Shown here: one piece after another, positions 1 to 11,207 of the stretch
Layout: each line of letters begins with the position of its first letter
How positions within the stretch are numbered: the first letter of the stretch is position 1
Source: Aphelocoma coerulescens
Lineage: Eukaryota; Chordata; Aves; Passeriformes; Corvidae
Reading direction: 5' to 3'
NCBI RefSeq assembly: GCF_041296385.1
Contig: NC_091022.1
Coordinates: forward strand, 21,347,967 to 21,411,966
DNA length: 64,000 nucleotides
Notes under the pieces: model-generated
What the model saw: only the letters and a program-made list of their open reading frames with translations
Told to the model about the DNA's origin: nothing
Database searches by the model: none
Position numbers and translations under genes: made by a program

Positions 1-1660
1 AAATGTCTGTTTGAAGTTGGTTTGGTTTTTTTTTTGCTAAAGTTTTCTAGTTTTCTTTGATTTAAGGTTAACATACTAAAGCTAAAGAACAATGAATAGA
101 AGAATTTTTCGTACATGATGTTCTTAATTGGAAACTTGGGAAGTATTTCCTTGGTTAAAGCACTGTACAGAGATCAAGTTTACAAATTTATTCAATGTTT
201 TCATTAATAATCTGGATGTTAGAACAGACTGGCCCTGTAAAATTTGCAAGAGAAAAATGGATTGAATGTTAGGGGCATCAGATTGTCAGGGAATTAAGTA
301 GTTCTGTGCTGAGTATTTTGGGTATTATAGCAGATCAGACTAAGAGTTAAAACCCAGTGATACCAAAACAAAACCTGTTCTGGGTAATAGTAACAAAAGC
401 ATCAGATGTGAGGCACAGGAGGTAATTATTCTGCTCTACTTGGTGCTGTGCTTGTTGTGAGATCTCGTCTGTACTGTTCCCAATTTTGAATGCTATATGA
501 TGATAAATACAAGTTGAGGTTATTTTAGGGAAAAGCAACAAGACTCAGTGTTGAAAAATAAGTTGTTTTCTCGCTTAAAATAATGCTGAAAATGCAAGAC
601 TTCCAATGTGAAAATAATTGCTGGATAATACTGAACAATTTTTTCTGAGACAAGCAAAGATATTTGCCTCAGCTTTAGCGGGGGGGGGGACTTATGCTGG
701 GTTTAGGAAGCTTATTTCAGAAATCTAGAAGTCTTCTAGTCAGTCTTTTCTGCTGGGTGTCTGGGAATCCATAGTCAAACATAATCTGTGATGCACACAG
801 ATCAGTAAGGAGACACTTTACACCAGCAGTTTGTGAAATGCCTTTGTCACTGTGGAAAAAGGCATCTTCACACTGGAACTGATTGTCATGCTTAGAAAAA
901 AACAAACCCCTGAGTTTGCAGAGATAAATAGATGTGTTTTAAGACAGTTCCATAGGGGATGACTGTCTTGCTTTTAGCCTTTTGAGAGCTCTGCAGGGGA
1001 TATTATGTCACAGAAATTGAAGTAGTCTTTTAAAGGAAGGCAGTGTGGGAGAGCTCCAGATGGATGGCTTATGTATGCTGGAGGGAAGGCAGTAATTCAG
1101 AGAGTAGGTAAAGGAGAGGCCTTTGCTGTGAAAAGCTGTCATGATTTGTAGCAAAGAAAGAATGCATCTCAGGAAGGGCCTGTGGAAATTATTTTTTTCC
1201 ATAAGCCTTTCACCAGACTATTTGGATTCCTCGTGCATTTGTTTCCAGTTGAGGAAACACAGCAATGTTTGGGTGCCAGAGAAACTGTCGCTTAAAGAAG
1301 GGAAGAATCCAGTGGACTTCTTGTTGTAGGCCTGGAAATCTAGATATGAGCTGTTAAAGGCCTGCAGTTCAGTCTGGTAACTTTAATCCTCTCTTCTGGG
1401 GAAAACTGTATGGGGGTGTCAGGGACTTAGCCAGCTCAAAGCTTGATTTCTCTAAATTTCTGGAGGTTTTTTGCAAGTAATATAACAAATTGTTCATCTG
1501 AACACCCAGCATCAAGGAGAGTGCTTCAGATACTGTGTAATGTAGCTGAACAGTATCACTGGAGGGAAAAAGAAAAGCAAAGAGCTACTGAAGTACTCAG
1601 TAGTAAAATAATGCAGTTTTATAATGTGTTTCAGAGGTGAGAGCTAAATAGTCTGGATAC

Positions 1661-1722
1661 TTGTGGAGGGCTGTGAGCGCTTGCAGAGGGCCCTTGTGCC
1701 AAGGGCTCACAGCCCTCCACAG
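1661..1722. repeat. Near-perfect hairpin with 17-bp arms
   Basis: TGTGGAGGGCTGTGAGC at 1662-1678 is the exact reverse complement of 1705-1721. A G.G mismatch (1679/1704) is followed inward by four more pairs (1680-1683 with 1700-1703), leaving a 16-base loop. A T-G wobble at 1661/1722 extends the base. The result is a roughly 62-nt stem-loop of about 21 pairs, GC-rich against an AT-rich background. The size would suit a microRNA precursor, but a small palindromic insertion is equally possible. Confidence 0.75.
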
Positions 1723-1949
1723 ATACTCAATGAAGCAAATGAAACTGACCTGCTTGTTAGCTGTAAAATTATCTCATGTTATACTTCTGCTGACTTAAAG
1801 GCTAGTCTCTGTGTGCTGTCACTACAACATCCTGAAAAGAAGGAAGTTCTGAAGACAATTTTGTGATACAGATTCATCATTTAAACTGAGGAGTCCAGAA
1901 AGCTGTTTCTGAAAGTATCATCTAAGTTGGTCCTGTGTATAGGGATACA

Positions 1950-2062
1950 TAAATACATATATATACATATGTACTTATGTATATTAATATAAGTATATTG
2001 TACATATATATTTCTATACATAGACATGTATTTTATATATGTATGTAAAAATGTACATAATC
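1950..2062. repeat. AT-rich (TA/TACA) microsatellite tract
   Basis: About 110 bases of interrupted alternating TA, ATAC and ATGT units, including ATATATATACATATGTA-like runs. It is low-complexity sequence with many small self-complementary segments. The open frame crossing it on the minus strand gives an Ile/Tyr/Met/His-rich peptide, which is an artefact of the repeat. Confidence 0.85.
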
Positions 2063-3152
2063 TACATCTCCAGTATCTTACTTGACCTATGGCTAGCGGC
2101 ACTACAATAATGATTTTGGGGTTTATGCTGGAACAGTGACCTTGAGTAGCTACATTTGATAAAGGTTGTTTGATTCTTTTAAATAGAGAAATGAAACTCA
2201 ATGTACTGCTGTAATGGGTGTCAGCCTTCCCATCAGTAAGGGCCTGTTTCAAGATAAGATAAAAAAGCATAAAGTGTTAGGAATGTGTTTGGCTATATTA
2301 CAGTGTGGATGAAGAGGTTTTAATTTGTGGAACAAAAGTTCAACATGCCCACAGTTCAATAGTCCTGAATTTTTCTTATGAAATTTGATGTAATTTGATG
2401 TGCTATGCTAATGCATTATTTAAGAATTCTCCTTCTCAGATTCAAAACTTACATAGTGACTGGCTTTTTCCAGCACTACATATCCTACTTCTCCTAAAAG
2501 GACTAAAGTCAGTAAGTTTCTTTCATATTAGTATTACAGGCACTTATTTATGATGATATGGCTAACATTTGACTTTTTTTTTTTTTTTGAGTATCCTGTT
2601 ATTCATAATATAAGTTCATTTGAAAAAGCAAGCCTGGGATTTGTAAATTTTACTGGAAAACTTACATATTATCTGCTTGAAGGGACCAAGTGCTTTCCTC
2701 ATTTGCTGTACAACTATTTTATACTGAGCTTAGAAAATTCTGTTTCATTTATTCCTTTTGAATTCCCTATATACATCTGGCTTAGTGCAGTCTAAGCAGT
2801 TTTCTCACTGAAAACCTTTCAGTCTTCATTTTGCCCAGGAAATGAGTAAAACAACTAGGCTTTCTCATTCTTCCTAACAGATGGCTTTTCTGGCTTCCCT
2901 CTATACTTAAGCCATCTAGAGCTGACAGTTAATAGCAGGAAGTAAAATAAGACTTCTGGGTTTATGAAGTGTCACGAAGACAAATCACTTTCAGTATTAA
3001 TTCACAGAAATTAATCCAGTTACAAACCAAATTGGTTTATATTATGCTTCAAAATCTTAGGAGATTAGGAAATAGCCTTGTTCAGTAAAATTTTAGAAGT
3101 GCTATTCTCACTAGCAATGAAAAGTCTAACTTGTTTTCTTGAATACATTCTA

Positions 3153-3171
3153 TTATATATATATATATATG
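3153..3171. repeat. (TA)n dinucleotide repeat
   Basis: An uninterrupted run of about nine AT units, likely polymorphic in length. Confidence 0.85.
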
Positions 3172-6100
3172 TTTAAAACTTATGACTTGTCTTAGGTTAA
3201 GCTTCAGGCTAGCTTTAAGCCATTCAACAAGGTGACAAGTCTGCTTCTGCTTCTCCGTAGAAACGAGTGAACACTGCCACACAGTAAGAGAAAATGTGCT
3301 TATAATACATCTAATGTTCCACACGTTTGCTTACAAGAGCAGAGTCATGGTTTTCACAGAAAGCTGGAATTATTTATTCTATCTCAAAACTTTTTTTCTC
3401 TTCTAAATGTGTGTCAGCTCAGACATACAGCTAGAAAAAGAAGGTCAATTTGTGAGAAACATCAGTGATGTGTCCAGTAGGTTTTCTGCACTTGGACTGA
3501 TAGTGATACAACATACAAAGTCACTTGATGGCAAGTTTCCTTGTAGGTTGCACATGGGTGTATGTGTGGGCTTTAAAAAATGCAATAGGAACTTGATCAC
3601 TGAAATAGGATGTTTGTAAGATGAATAAGCAAGTAAATTCATTTTCTGTTCTGACTTGTTCAAGATTGAGTTGATTAACTAAAATTTCAAGTTCTGATTG
3701 TTGAATGGACATGTAAAAATACAGCTGACACTTGACTTGCTGATTTATATACAAGTATAAAATGAACAATCAGTAAAAGAGTAAAGCTGGCATAATAGGA
3801 ATACACTGGTTCTTTATGCAGTTTTGAGATGCCTTTATGCAATGCTAGTGAATCTTAGAGCACTTTTATTACAAGTCATTGGGAGCATGGGAGGTACAAA
3901 AATAAAGCAGTCATCATCCACAAAATATTTTCATAATACAAATCAAGTTGAGAAGATTTTGTTTCCAGATAAGTTCCTCCTTCCTCACTTGGAACTCACA
4001 ATTTATTATACATTAACATTTTTAGTAAGATCTGTTTTTGGAATAACTTAGCACATGAGAAAGTAAATCTAAAAGTACTTTGTTGAGAAGAGTAAAGAGG
4101 GCAGAAGAGAGGAGGCATTTGATTCATAGGCGTAGGAAAAAGCTTAGAATAAATTGTCAGCTGCCAAAAATGAAAAATAGCAATTTTTGTTCCATATCTC
4201 ACAGGACACTGCCAAGAGCTTTTCATTTTCATTGTTCATGAATAGTTTTGCCCAGAAATGAATCTTTTCTAGGTGACTAATTTTTTTCTATCTGGTGTGT
4301 TTAATGTTAAACACGTTAAACATTATAAAACAAAATGTCCTGGTTACCATGGGGATACACTGCTTCTCCCCCACCACCACTTCCCCTGGGTGTCTGTTAA
4401 AATGCCAAACCCAAATGAACATGCAGCACTTGCTCACACTGTGAATGCATGTTTGTTTCCACCAGTGCACACACTGTCTCTTTAGCACCAGAAGTAAGGT
4501 TACTCTGAGATTTTCAGTTATAACAAAAGAAATTCACTCATGCACGCCAAAGTGCTAATGAATTGGCAGCTGTTAATTCAGTTAGACAGTATTTTCAATT
4601 AAGTGTTTCATGTAGTACCAAGGTTTACAATTTAACTGTAGAAGAAAGAAATAAGACATGTGTTAGCTATGAACTCTGAGTGACATGTCTTCTGAATAAT
4701 TTTTAGTAAGGGAAATATGCCCTCTTTTACCTCATTTGCTTGTAGTATAATTCATTTGCTGTCCAACCAAGCAGGGTAGTTAGATAATCTGTCTTTTGAA
4801 CTTGGATCAGTAGGAATCTGAGCTTCATATGTAACCTTAACTTGGCACATTCAAGTGCAGAGACTGGTCTTTCTGTAGATGTTGAAAAGATACAGGTAAT
4901 GAAGGCAGTTTCTGGGCTTCTGCTCTGCTTTTAAGTTAAATCTGGAAAGTGTCTACCATCATTCTGGATTTGAGCCCTGAACAGGAATCTCAAACTGTCA
5001 GTGGTGCTGGTGTTCACTCCTATGTAATGGCAATTTGTTTGAAATTTTATTTAAATCTTTCACATCCTGTATGAGAGGGCCCTAATTACAAGCCAGGCTT
5101 GTCCTTGAAAAGCTTTTCTGTTTGGAAAAAATGTGCCTAAAGTCTAGGCAGAAGTGTGCCAGGTCTTTTTATTTATTTATTTTCTTTAGACAGCTGCATC
5201 TTACTTGAAAACTGCTAATTTATGTTTTTCTGGTTTACGTTGAACATTCTGTGTGCTGTTCAGTTTGGAGTAATAATAGAGCCCTTTATTGTGGTGTAGA
5301 ACCTGAAGGAATAGGCAAGGTAGTCAAAACAGTAACAGGCATATTCTGTGACCTGATGCCCCTGCATGTAGGTTATACATAATTCAAAATATTAATGCAG
5401 AGCCACTAATACCTGAGAGTGCTCCAAACATGTGACAAAGGGATGTTTGTAAAGGAGAGAGAAAAGATAAAGGGATTGTTTGGACAGGAGTTCATAACAT
5501 CTGTAAGGGCTAAAACTCCCTGACAAAGGTGACTCACAGTCCATGCTGATGTGAACACTCCAGGAAGGAAGGTAAATGGAGGTTATGTGGACTTCAGGGT
5601 TTTAGTAGCCTTAGGCAAAACTACTGTGGCCATATGGGTCCAGCTCACCCTCTCATCCCATTTCATCAAAACTTCTCTGATTCACATATGTGAAATGTCC
5701 CAGAACCTGGAAGTCTCTGGATTATTGTTTTCTTGAAGCCCGAGTCAAATTTTATACACTAGAATAATAGCATCCTTGAAGAATTTGCAAATTTTAAAAA
5801 ATACAGTTGGCTGAAATAGGTAGCAGTATTTCCATCTTGAAATATAAAATCCCACTCTTGAGTAGTAAAAACTAAGAAGAATAATACATTCTGAAAAACA
5901 AAGATCTTCCTTCTTGGTGTGCAGCTTTTATGTTGAATGAGTTCTAATCTGGAATGGTTTTTTAATAATGCTACTACAATCTAGCTATCATTTCCTATTG
6001 ACTTGACTTTGAAGCCTCTATAGCCATTAGAAAAAGCCATTTAAATGGGAATACCTCATATGTGAGGAGTGTTTATACATGGTACTGAATATAGTCTAAT

Positions 6101-6426
6101 TAATTCAATTATTAAAAATAAATATCAGATTACTTCACTGCAGATTCTTAGACCAATTTGGATTAGATTGTCCCTACTTTAAATATACGGGCATAAAATG
6201 TGAATAAGCTCATAACTTCCAAAATTCATTTAACTTTTGTGATTGGTAATTTGCCCTTTCATCATGGAATATGACTAATTTCAGTAACTAAAGTCAAATC
6301 TGCAATAATCTGTGTGTTGTAAGACTCCTGAATTGTCTAATGTACTTACCCTGTATCAGTGTCTGGAGATCGTTCTCTTTAATGAAGAGCTAAAACTTTT
6401 ATTTCCCCCTACCTTGTTCCTACCAG

Positions 6427-6449
6427 AAAAAAAAAAAAAAAAAAAAAAA
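6427..6449. repeat. Poly-A run of 23
   Basis: Twenty-three consecutive A follow a pyrimidine-rich stretch ending in CTACCAG. It could be the tail of a decayed retroposed copy on the + strand or a plain mononucleotide repeat. No parent transcript is recognisable upstream. Confidence 0.85.
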
Positions 6450-9400
6450 GGCTTAAAACCCAGACATTCTAAACTTATGGCTGAAGTGGATTTCTTTTAG
6501 TAGATATTGGACCTGATGACTACATAGAATTGCGTGAAATTTACCACTATTACATTTTTTAAATTATTTGTTTAGTAGTATCTTAGTATCATTTTTGACA
6601 TGCTGACTTCCATACAACTATAAAGTCTTTGTCCAAGTAGTATTTGAAGTAGTAAAAATAAAAGTATGCATTTCGTTATGGCACTAAATTGATAATACTG
6701 TAAAAATGTAATGGAAGTTGTGCCAAAAAGCCAGAACAGTCTCATGTAAACTGGCTACTGAAACCACACCTAAATGAGTCAGTAGAGTATGTCTCCAGGC
6801 AGAATTCTTTTTGTTTAAGATTAGACACAAGACAGAATTGTTTCTCTAAAGGATTTTGCTTCAGGTAGAACCAGTGAAAACACTTCGCTGAGGGCAATCT
6901 AGCCTTTCTCATATTTATTCTTTATATATGGTAGCATTAATGGAGAAAAAAAATCAGAATGTAGAGCTCTCCAGGGAATACAGCAGGCAGAACTGAGCAA
7001 AACAGAGGACCTATAACAATACATGAAGTGATTGTGTAAGGATGTGTAATGTATCCAAGCAGAAAGTGGTTTTAACACTGTAAATTTTTTTTTGTTTCCT
7101 TTTGTCTCAACAAAAACTATCCTTTTATAACTTTATCTTCTGTAACTATCTACAAGAATACAAATATTTTTCTTTCAAAAATATGTAAATACAAGATCCA
7201 AAGTACCACCTTCAAAGTATCTACAGACAAAATTATTGAGATGGTAAAGTAATTAATGCAGAGGTCTCTAACAGTTGTGCTGAGCCAACTCTCATCCAGT
7301 CAAGGATGGTTTATTAGGTTTGGGCCATGGAAGTTGACCCAACAGAACCTAATCTGACTTTAGAAAAATTCTCACTGTCCATGGCTTAACAGCACAGCCA
7401 CTGGAGTGATTCCACACACCCAGCCAGTCCAGTACGGTTTCCCTTGAGTCAGATCAAATAAGCCTCTGGAGCTGAATTCAGCTGTAATCCCCCTTGTCCT
7501 GCATGCCCTTTTGAAAAGCCAGTGTAGATCTAGAGCTGTAGCCAAGGATATAAGCCCAGTTTAACCAGAGCTGGGGCAGGAAGCAGTAATAGCTTGTTAA
7601 TACTGTTCCAGGGGCATGGTGTAAAGAGAGCAGAGCAGCTGTCACGGAACTAACCTAGATGTCCTTAGGATCAACTTCTCAATTGTGCTGAGTGCTAATG
7701 AGTGAACTTTGTTAATATTTTGTCAGGGGAAAAAATCACATGTTATTTGCTCTAGTAATAGGAGAAGCAATTAAGCAATTTCATGGATTGAGATGGGTGG
7801 GAACAGTGATGTTGCTGCTGAAAGCAGGAGCTGTGTCACGGCTTCATCAAAGCTGGAACTTGCGGTCTTGGCATTTCTCCATGCACAAACATAAGCTGAG
7901 GCATCCCACAAACATGGAGGGATATAAAGCTTCTGCTCTTGTAGAAAGTACTGACTTGGGAGGGGTTTGATCTACTGATTTTTAGCTTGTCCCACTGTAA
8001 CTTGCTGAAAAGTTGTCATTAACACTATTATCCCCTGATCAGAATAGGAGGTGGTTTTGTTGTGGTTTGGTTTTTGTGGTTGGTTATTTTTTTTCCCACT
8101 ACCAACACTGATGAAGCCTGAGAATTTGTTACTGCCCTATAAATGAGCAATATATAAGGCTGCCCATAATAAGTACAACTACCAGTTACAAGAGAGATGC
8201 TGTAGCAGAGAGGAAGCTGCAGCCACAAGAATTAGAGATGTGATATAATTGGGTAGAGTATATGAGGAACAAGGGACACCAACTGGAAGTGAAAAGTGTG
8301 GGAGAAAGTAGTGTGGTGCTGCTAGGCAGGAGTACATTCCTTTACACTTTGGAATTATTTCAAAGCTTCTATAGGATACTGCAGGGTAGGGGGCTGCAGG
8401 CTAGCACAAGTGGGTAAAAAAGATTTTGAACTGTGGGGACATCAGTATGGACATAGAGCCTCAGCCAGCTTCAAACAAAGCAGGTTTCTCCAGGTTTTAA
8501 TGTAAATCCTCTTGGGTGGAGGTGTTAGTGAACCTGCTTGATCTCAGTCATTACTACACATGGGCAGCTCTTTTCTTCTTTGCATATTGTTAATTTTCCT
8601 CTGGAAGGTTGACAGAGCCAAACTACACACTAGGTACACAATGACTGGATGAAATCCAGGGAACAGCAGGGAGCGTGCAGAGGTGGGGTAAGAGCCTCAG
8701 GAGTATGCCTTTAGTTAGCAGGAACCATGACCTGAAATACCACACCATTAACTCTCTTTGTTAACTTTCCATCACTAGACATCACTGCTTCTTAAGCAAG
8801 ATGGCAGAACTTAATATTTAAATCCTCCTCTGTGAATGCAAGGCAAATCCTGGTATAGGGTGTGGTTACAGTATAGTTTGACTGGTTTAATCTTGTTGCC
8901 AAAAAGTTACTGCTGCCAGAGGAGGATTGCCTTGTTCCTCCCCTCTACTGGCAGCACTCCCTCCCCCCATCTCATACGCTGGCTCTCCTCAGCCCCATGG
9001 TGAGCCAATGCAGTTTCATTTCTACATGAAAACGAGCACACCAGAAACAGGAACAGCTTATTGGTGGTTTAGGAAATCCGACTGGTTTACCATGGGTGTA
9101 GATGAGCAGCAGGGTGGGCAGTAGGAAAGACTGTGGGGCAGGGATGGGGGGGAAGTGCTGCTTCCCGTGTCAGCAGCCGCTGGATTTGGTCAGGTCTGTT
9201 GCTCAACTGCATCTTTGCAGCGCCATGGGAATCTGAAAAAAACCCCACCATCAAAGCACCCAGTCGATTTTGCTCCGAAGCAGCTGAGCAGAACCTTCAG
9301 TTCTCCTGTGAAAGCACTGACGCTTGTCTGCAGTGCAATAATAGCCTCAGCCATTGCAGCTGTTCAGCTAAGTGAGCATATTTCTAAATGGATTGCAAGG

Positions 9401-10075
9401 CACAGTGCTTTAGTGCACACAGGTGCTCCTGCAGTAATGAGAACACCGCTCTTGCTTGGATCCGGGGACGTGCAGAACAGGCCTGCAGGAGAGCAGTGGC
9501 ATAGAGTTGAAAGAAATTTTCCCTCTCTCTCTGTTTCTTGTGGGATTTCAGTTGTTTTGAATCTGATCACAGAAGACTTCCAAGTCAGCAAGATGTAGGG
9601 AAAAGTGAGAACTGCTTGGGAGAGTGGAAAAGCTGCTGAGGTTTTTCTGCAGACTCTGCAGAAGGGAGTGTCTGTATGACTAGACTTGCAGTTTGGGCAA
9701 TTAGGATTTTATTAAATCTGCTTTCTTTACAAAAGTATCGATCACTTGAATTATGATACTGGCACTAACTACTTTTAAAAGGAGCTGAAAATACTCTTCA
9801 ATACTTTGTTACAGAGAACTGTTTAACCTAAGGATTTTCCAGCAATCTGGAAATGTTGTTACTAACAGAAAGATTTTTTTGAATTTCATTAGCATTTAAC
9901 AGAAAACGTGAATCTCTTGTGGTTTTGGTCTACACGAAGATGCGTTATAACTGTGGTGTTTCAGGAAGAAAACAAGGAGAGGTTCAAGAATAATCAGAGC
10001 CAGACAGTAGTTTTGTTGTCTCTCTAGGAGTAGAGGTAAATGATGTATTAGAGCAGGCTGCGGCCGGTAGGTAGT

Positions 10076-10111
10076 AGTAACTCTTGGTGATCACACAGTA
10101 ACTCTTGGTGA
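10076..10111. repeat. Short direct duplication upstream of the CpG island
   Basis: AGTAACTCTTGGTGA occurs at 10076-10090 and again at 10097-10111, with period 21. It is probably a small local tandem duplication. Confidence 0.75.
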
Positions 10112-10639
10112 GCTGAGAACCAGGCAGCACCACAGTAAGAAAGTTGAAAGCGTAATCGATTAATTTTTAGTCATAATCCAGAGGGCTGGAGTACCCCACG
10201 GAGCCTGTTCTTGCGGCACCGCTTGAGCTAAGTCAGGAGAGAGCACTAGAAATTGCTCAGGAGCTGCGAACCAAACAGCCCCGCTTTGGGGGCACAAAAC
10301 CGGCAGCAGGGGCAGGAGCACCTCCAGCCAGCAGAGCGCTGTCCCCGAGCCGCGCTCCCCGTGCCCTGCCCAGCCCAGCAACCCTGGAGTGTTCCCGCGC
10401 TGCCGGGGGCCCGGCCGGGGCGCCCAGAGCCTCCCGCCCTCCCGCCGCTGCCGCCCGCGCAGGCGGAGCTGTCCCCGTCCCTCAGGGCGCCCCGCCAGAC
10501 ACCTGCCCGGCCGCGCTGCGCTCCCGGCCCCGCGCCGCCGCCGCGCTCCGCCGGCAGGGGGAGCTGCAGGGAGCGGGTCCCGCCGCAGAGCAGGGGGGAG
10601 GGGAAGGAAGCGGAAGGAGCCGCCGCCGCGCTGAGGGGA

Positions 10640-10748
10640 GCAGGCGCTGTGCGGAGCCGCCGCCGCCGCCGCCTGGTGCGGGCGGCACGGAGGGAGCGAG
10701 CGGCGCGCGGGGCTGCGCGGGCCGGCCGCGCCGAGGAGCGGGCGCCAG
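10640..10748 (+). other. ZZZ3: Candidate noncoding first exon of ZZZ3
   Basis: The sequence ...GCGCCAG followed by GTGAGGG at 10749 is a near-consensus splice donor inside the CpG island, and suits the 3' end of a 5'UTR exon. The start given is arbitrary because I cannot locate the transcription start. A second, weaker donor lies after 11221 (CTGG then GTAATG), so alternative first exons are possible. Transcript 5' end data would decide. Confidence 0.4.
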
Positions 10749-10784
10749 GTGAGGGCCGGGCCCGGCCCCGGGAGAAGGGGTGGC

Positions 10785-10801
10785 GGGGGGGGGGGGGGGG
10801 G
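10785..10801 (+). repeat. Run of 17 G next to the candidate first donor
   Basis: An uninterrupted G tract 36 bases downstream of the GTGAGG donor, preceded by GGGG at 10777-10780. It can form a G-quadruplex and is a likely sequencing and length-variation hotspot. Confidence 0.85.
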
Positions 10802-11041
10802 ACCCGGGCGGTGCCGAGTTCGGAGCCCGCGCGGGGAGGGGGAAGGAGGAGGAGGGAGCGAGCGGGGGAAGCCCCCACGTGACCAGCGCGTGCGGGGAGG
10901 AGGTGGCGGCTCGCGCGCCCTGTTCGAATCAGCTGGCCCGCCGTGGCGCCCCGCGCGCGTGCGCGGCAGCCCCGCCTCCCCCCGGCTTTACGTGTGCGCG
11001 CGCCCGCCGCGGCGGGCCCGGGGCACGTGCGCGGCGCCGCG

Positions 11042-11053
11042 GCCGCCATGTTG
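11042..11053 (-). promoter_or_regulatory. YY1-like site, minus orientation
   Basis: GCCGCCATGTTG matches the reverse complement of the YY1 core (ATGGCGGC) closely. Read on the + strand it also forms an excellent Kozak context (GCCGCCATG), opening a frame that runs to the donor at 11221. Confidence 0.55.
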
Positions 11054-11078
11054 TGTCTGAGCCGCGCGCGGGCACTGT

Positions 11079-11097
11079 GCGCGCGCGCGCGCGCGCG
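11079..11097. repeat. (GC)n alternating tract
   Basis: Nineteen bases of pure alternating GC within the CpG island. Alternating GC is the classic Z-DNA-forming sequence. Confidence 0.85.
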
Positions 11098-11142
11098 GGC
11101 TGGGCCGCAGGAGGCGGGGGAAGGGGGCGGGCGGCGAAGGAA

Positions 11143-11160
11143 GGCGGGAAGTCTCGCGAG
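11143..11160 (+). promoter_or_regulatory. Overlapping E2F/ETS-like and Kaiso-like motifs
   Basis: GGCGGGAA (E2F-like, 11143-11150) overlaps CGGGAAGT (ETS-like, 11145-11152) and runs straight into TCTCGCGAG (11152-11160), which lacks only the final A of the palindromic TCTCGCGAGA element found in many CpG-island promoters. Motif recognition is by eye. Confidence 0.5.
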
Positions 11161-11193
11161 GTCGCGCGGCCCCCGCGGGAGCGGGCCGGGTGC

Positions 11194-11207
11194 GGGATGG
11201 CGGCGGC
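11194..11207 (+). promoter_or_regulatory. YY1 / TISU-like element with ATG
   Basis: The core ATGGCGGC at 11197-11204 matches YY1 and the translational initiator of short 5'UTRs (TISU, SAASATGGCGGC), except that the two consensus A residues upstream are G. The ATG opens MAAALGAL before a possible donor after 11221. If joined to the exon at 34542, the frame closes within 24 bases at TGA 34562-34564, so it would be a short uORF and not part of ZZZ3. Confidence 0.45.

Larger units (their letters stand above)
1..10300. other. Upstream flank of ZZZ3, no gene recognised
   Basis: No exon with a recognisable protein and paired splice sites is visible on either strand. Open frames here are short, mostly under 100 codons, and look like chance. 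The longest, 9155-9598 on the + strand (147 codons), resembles no protein I know. Base composition is AT-rich until about 8.9 kb, then rises toward the CpG island. In mammals, as I recall, the gene upstream of ZZZ3 in the same orientation is USP33, so part of this stretch could be its 3' flank or 3'UTR. That is inference from synteny, and nothing in the bases proves it. Confidence 0.6.

Noticed and set aside
1881..2270. 129-codon minus-strand frame rich in Tyr, Ile and Met
   Set aside because: Half of it is translation of the TA/TACA microsatellite, with no domain or splice context.
1..10300. Expected 3' coding exons of USP33 upstream of ZZZ3
   Set aside because: No ubiquitin-protease or DUSP-domain sequence is readable in any frame, so the coding part must lie outside the window if synteny holds.
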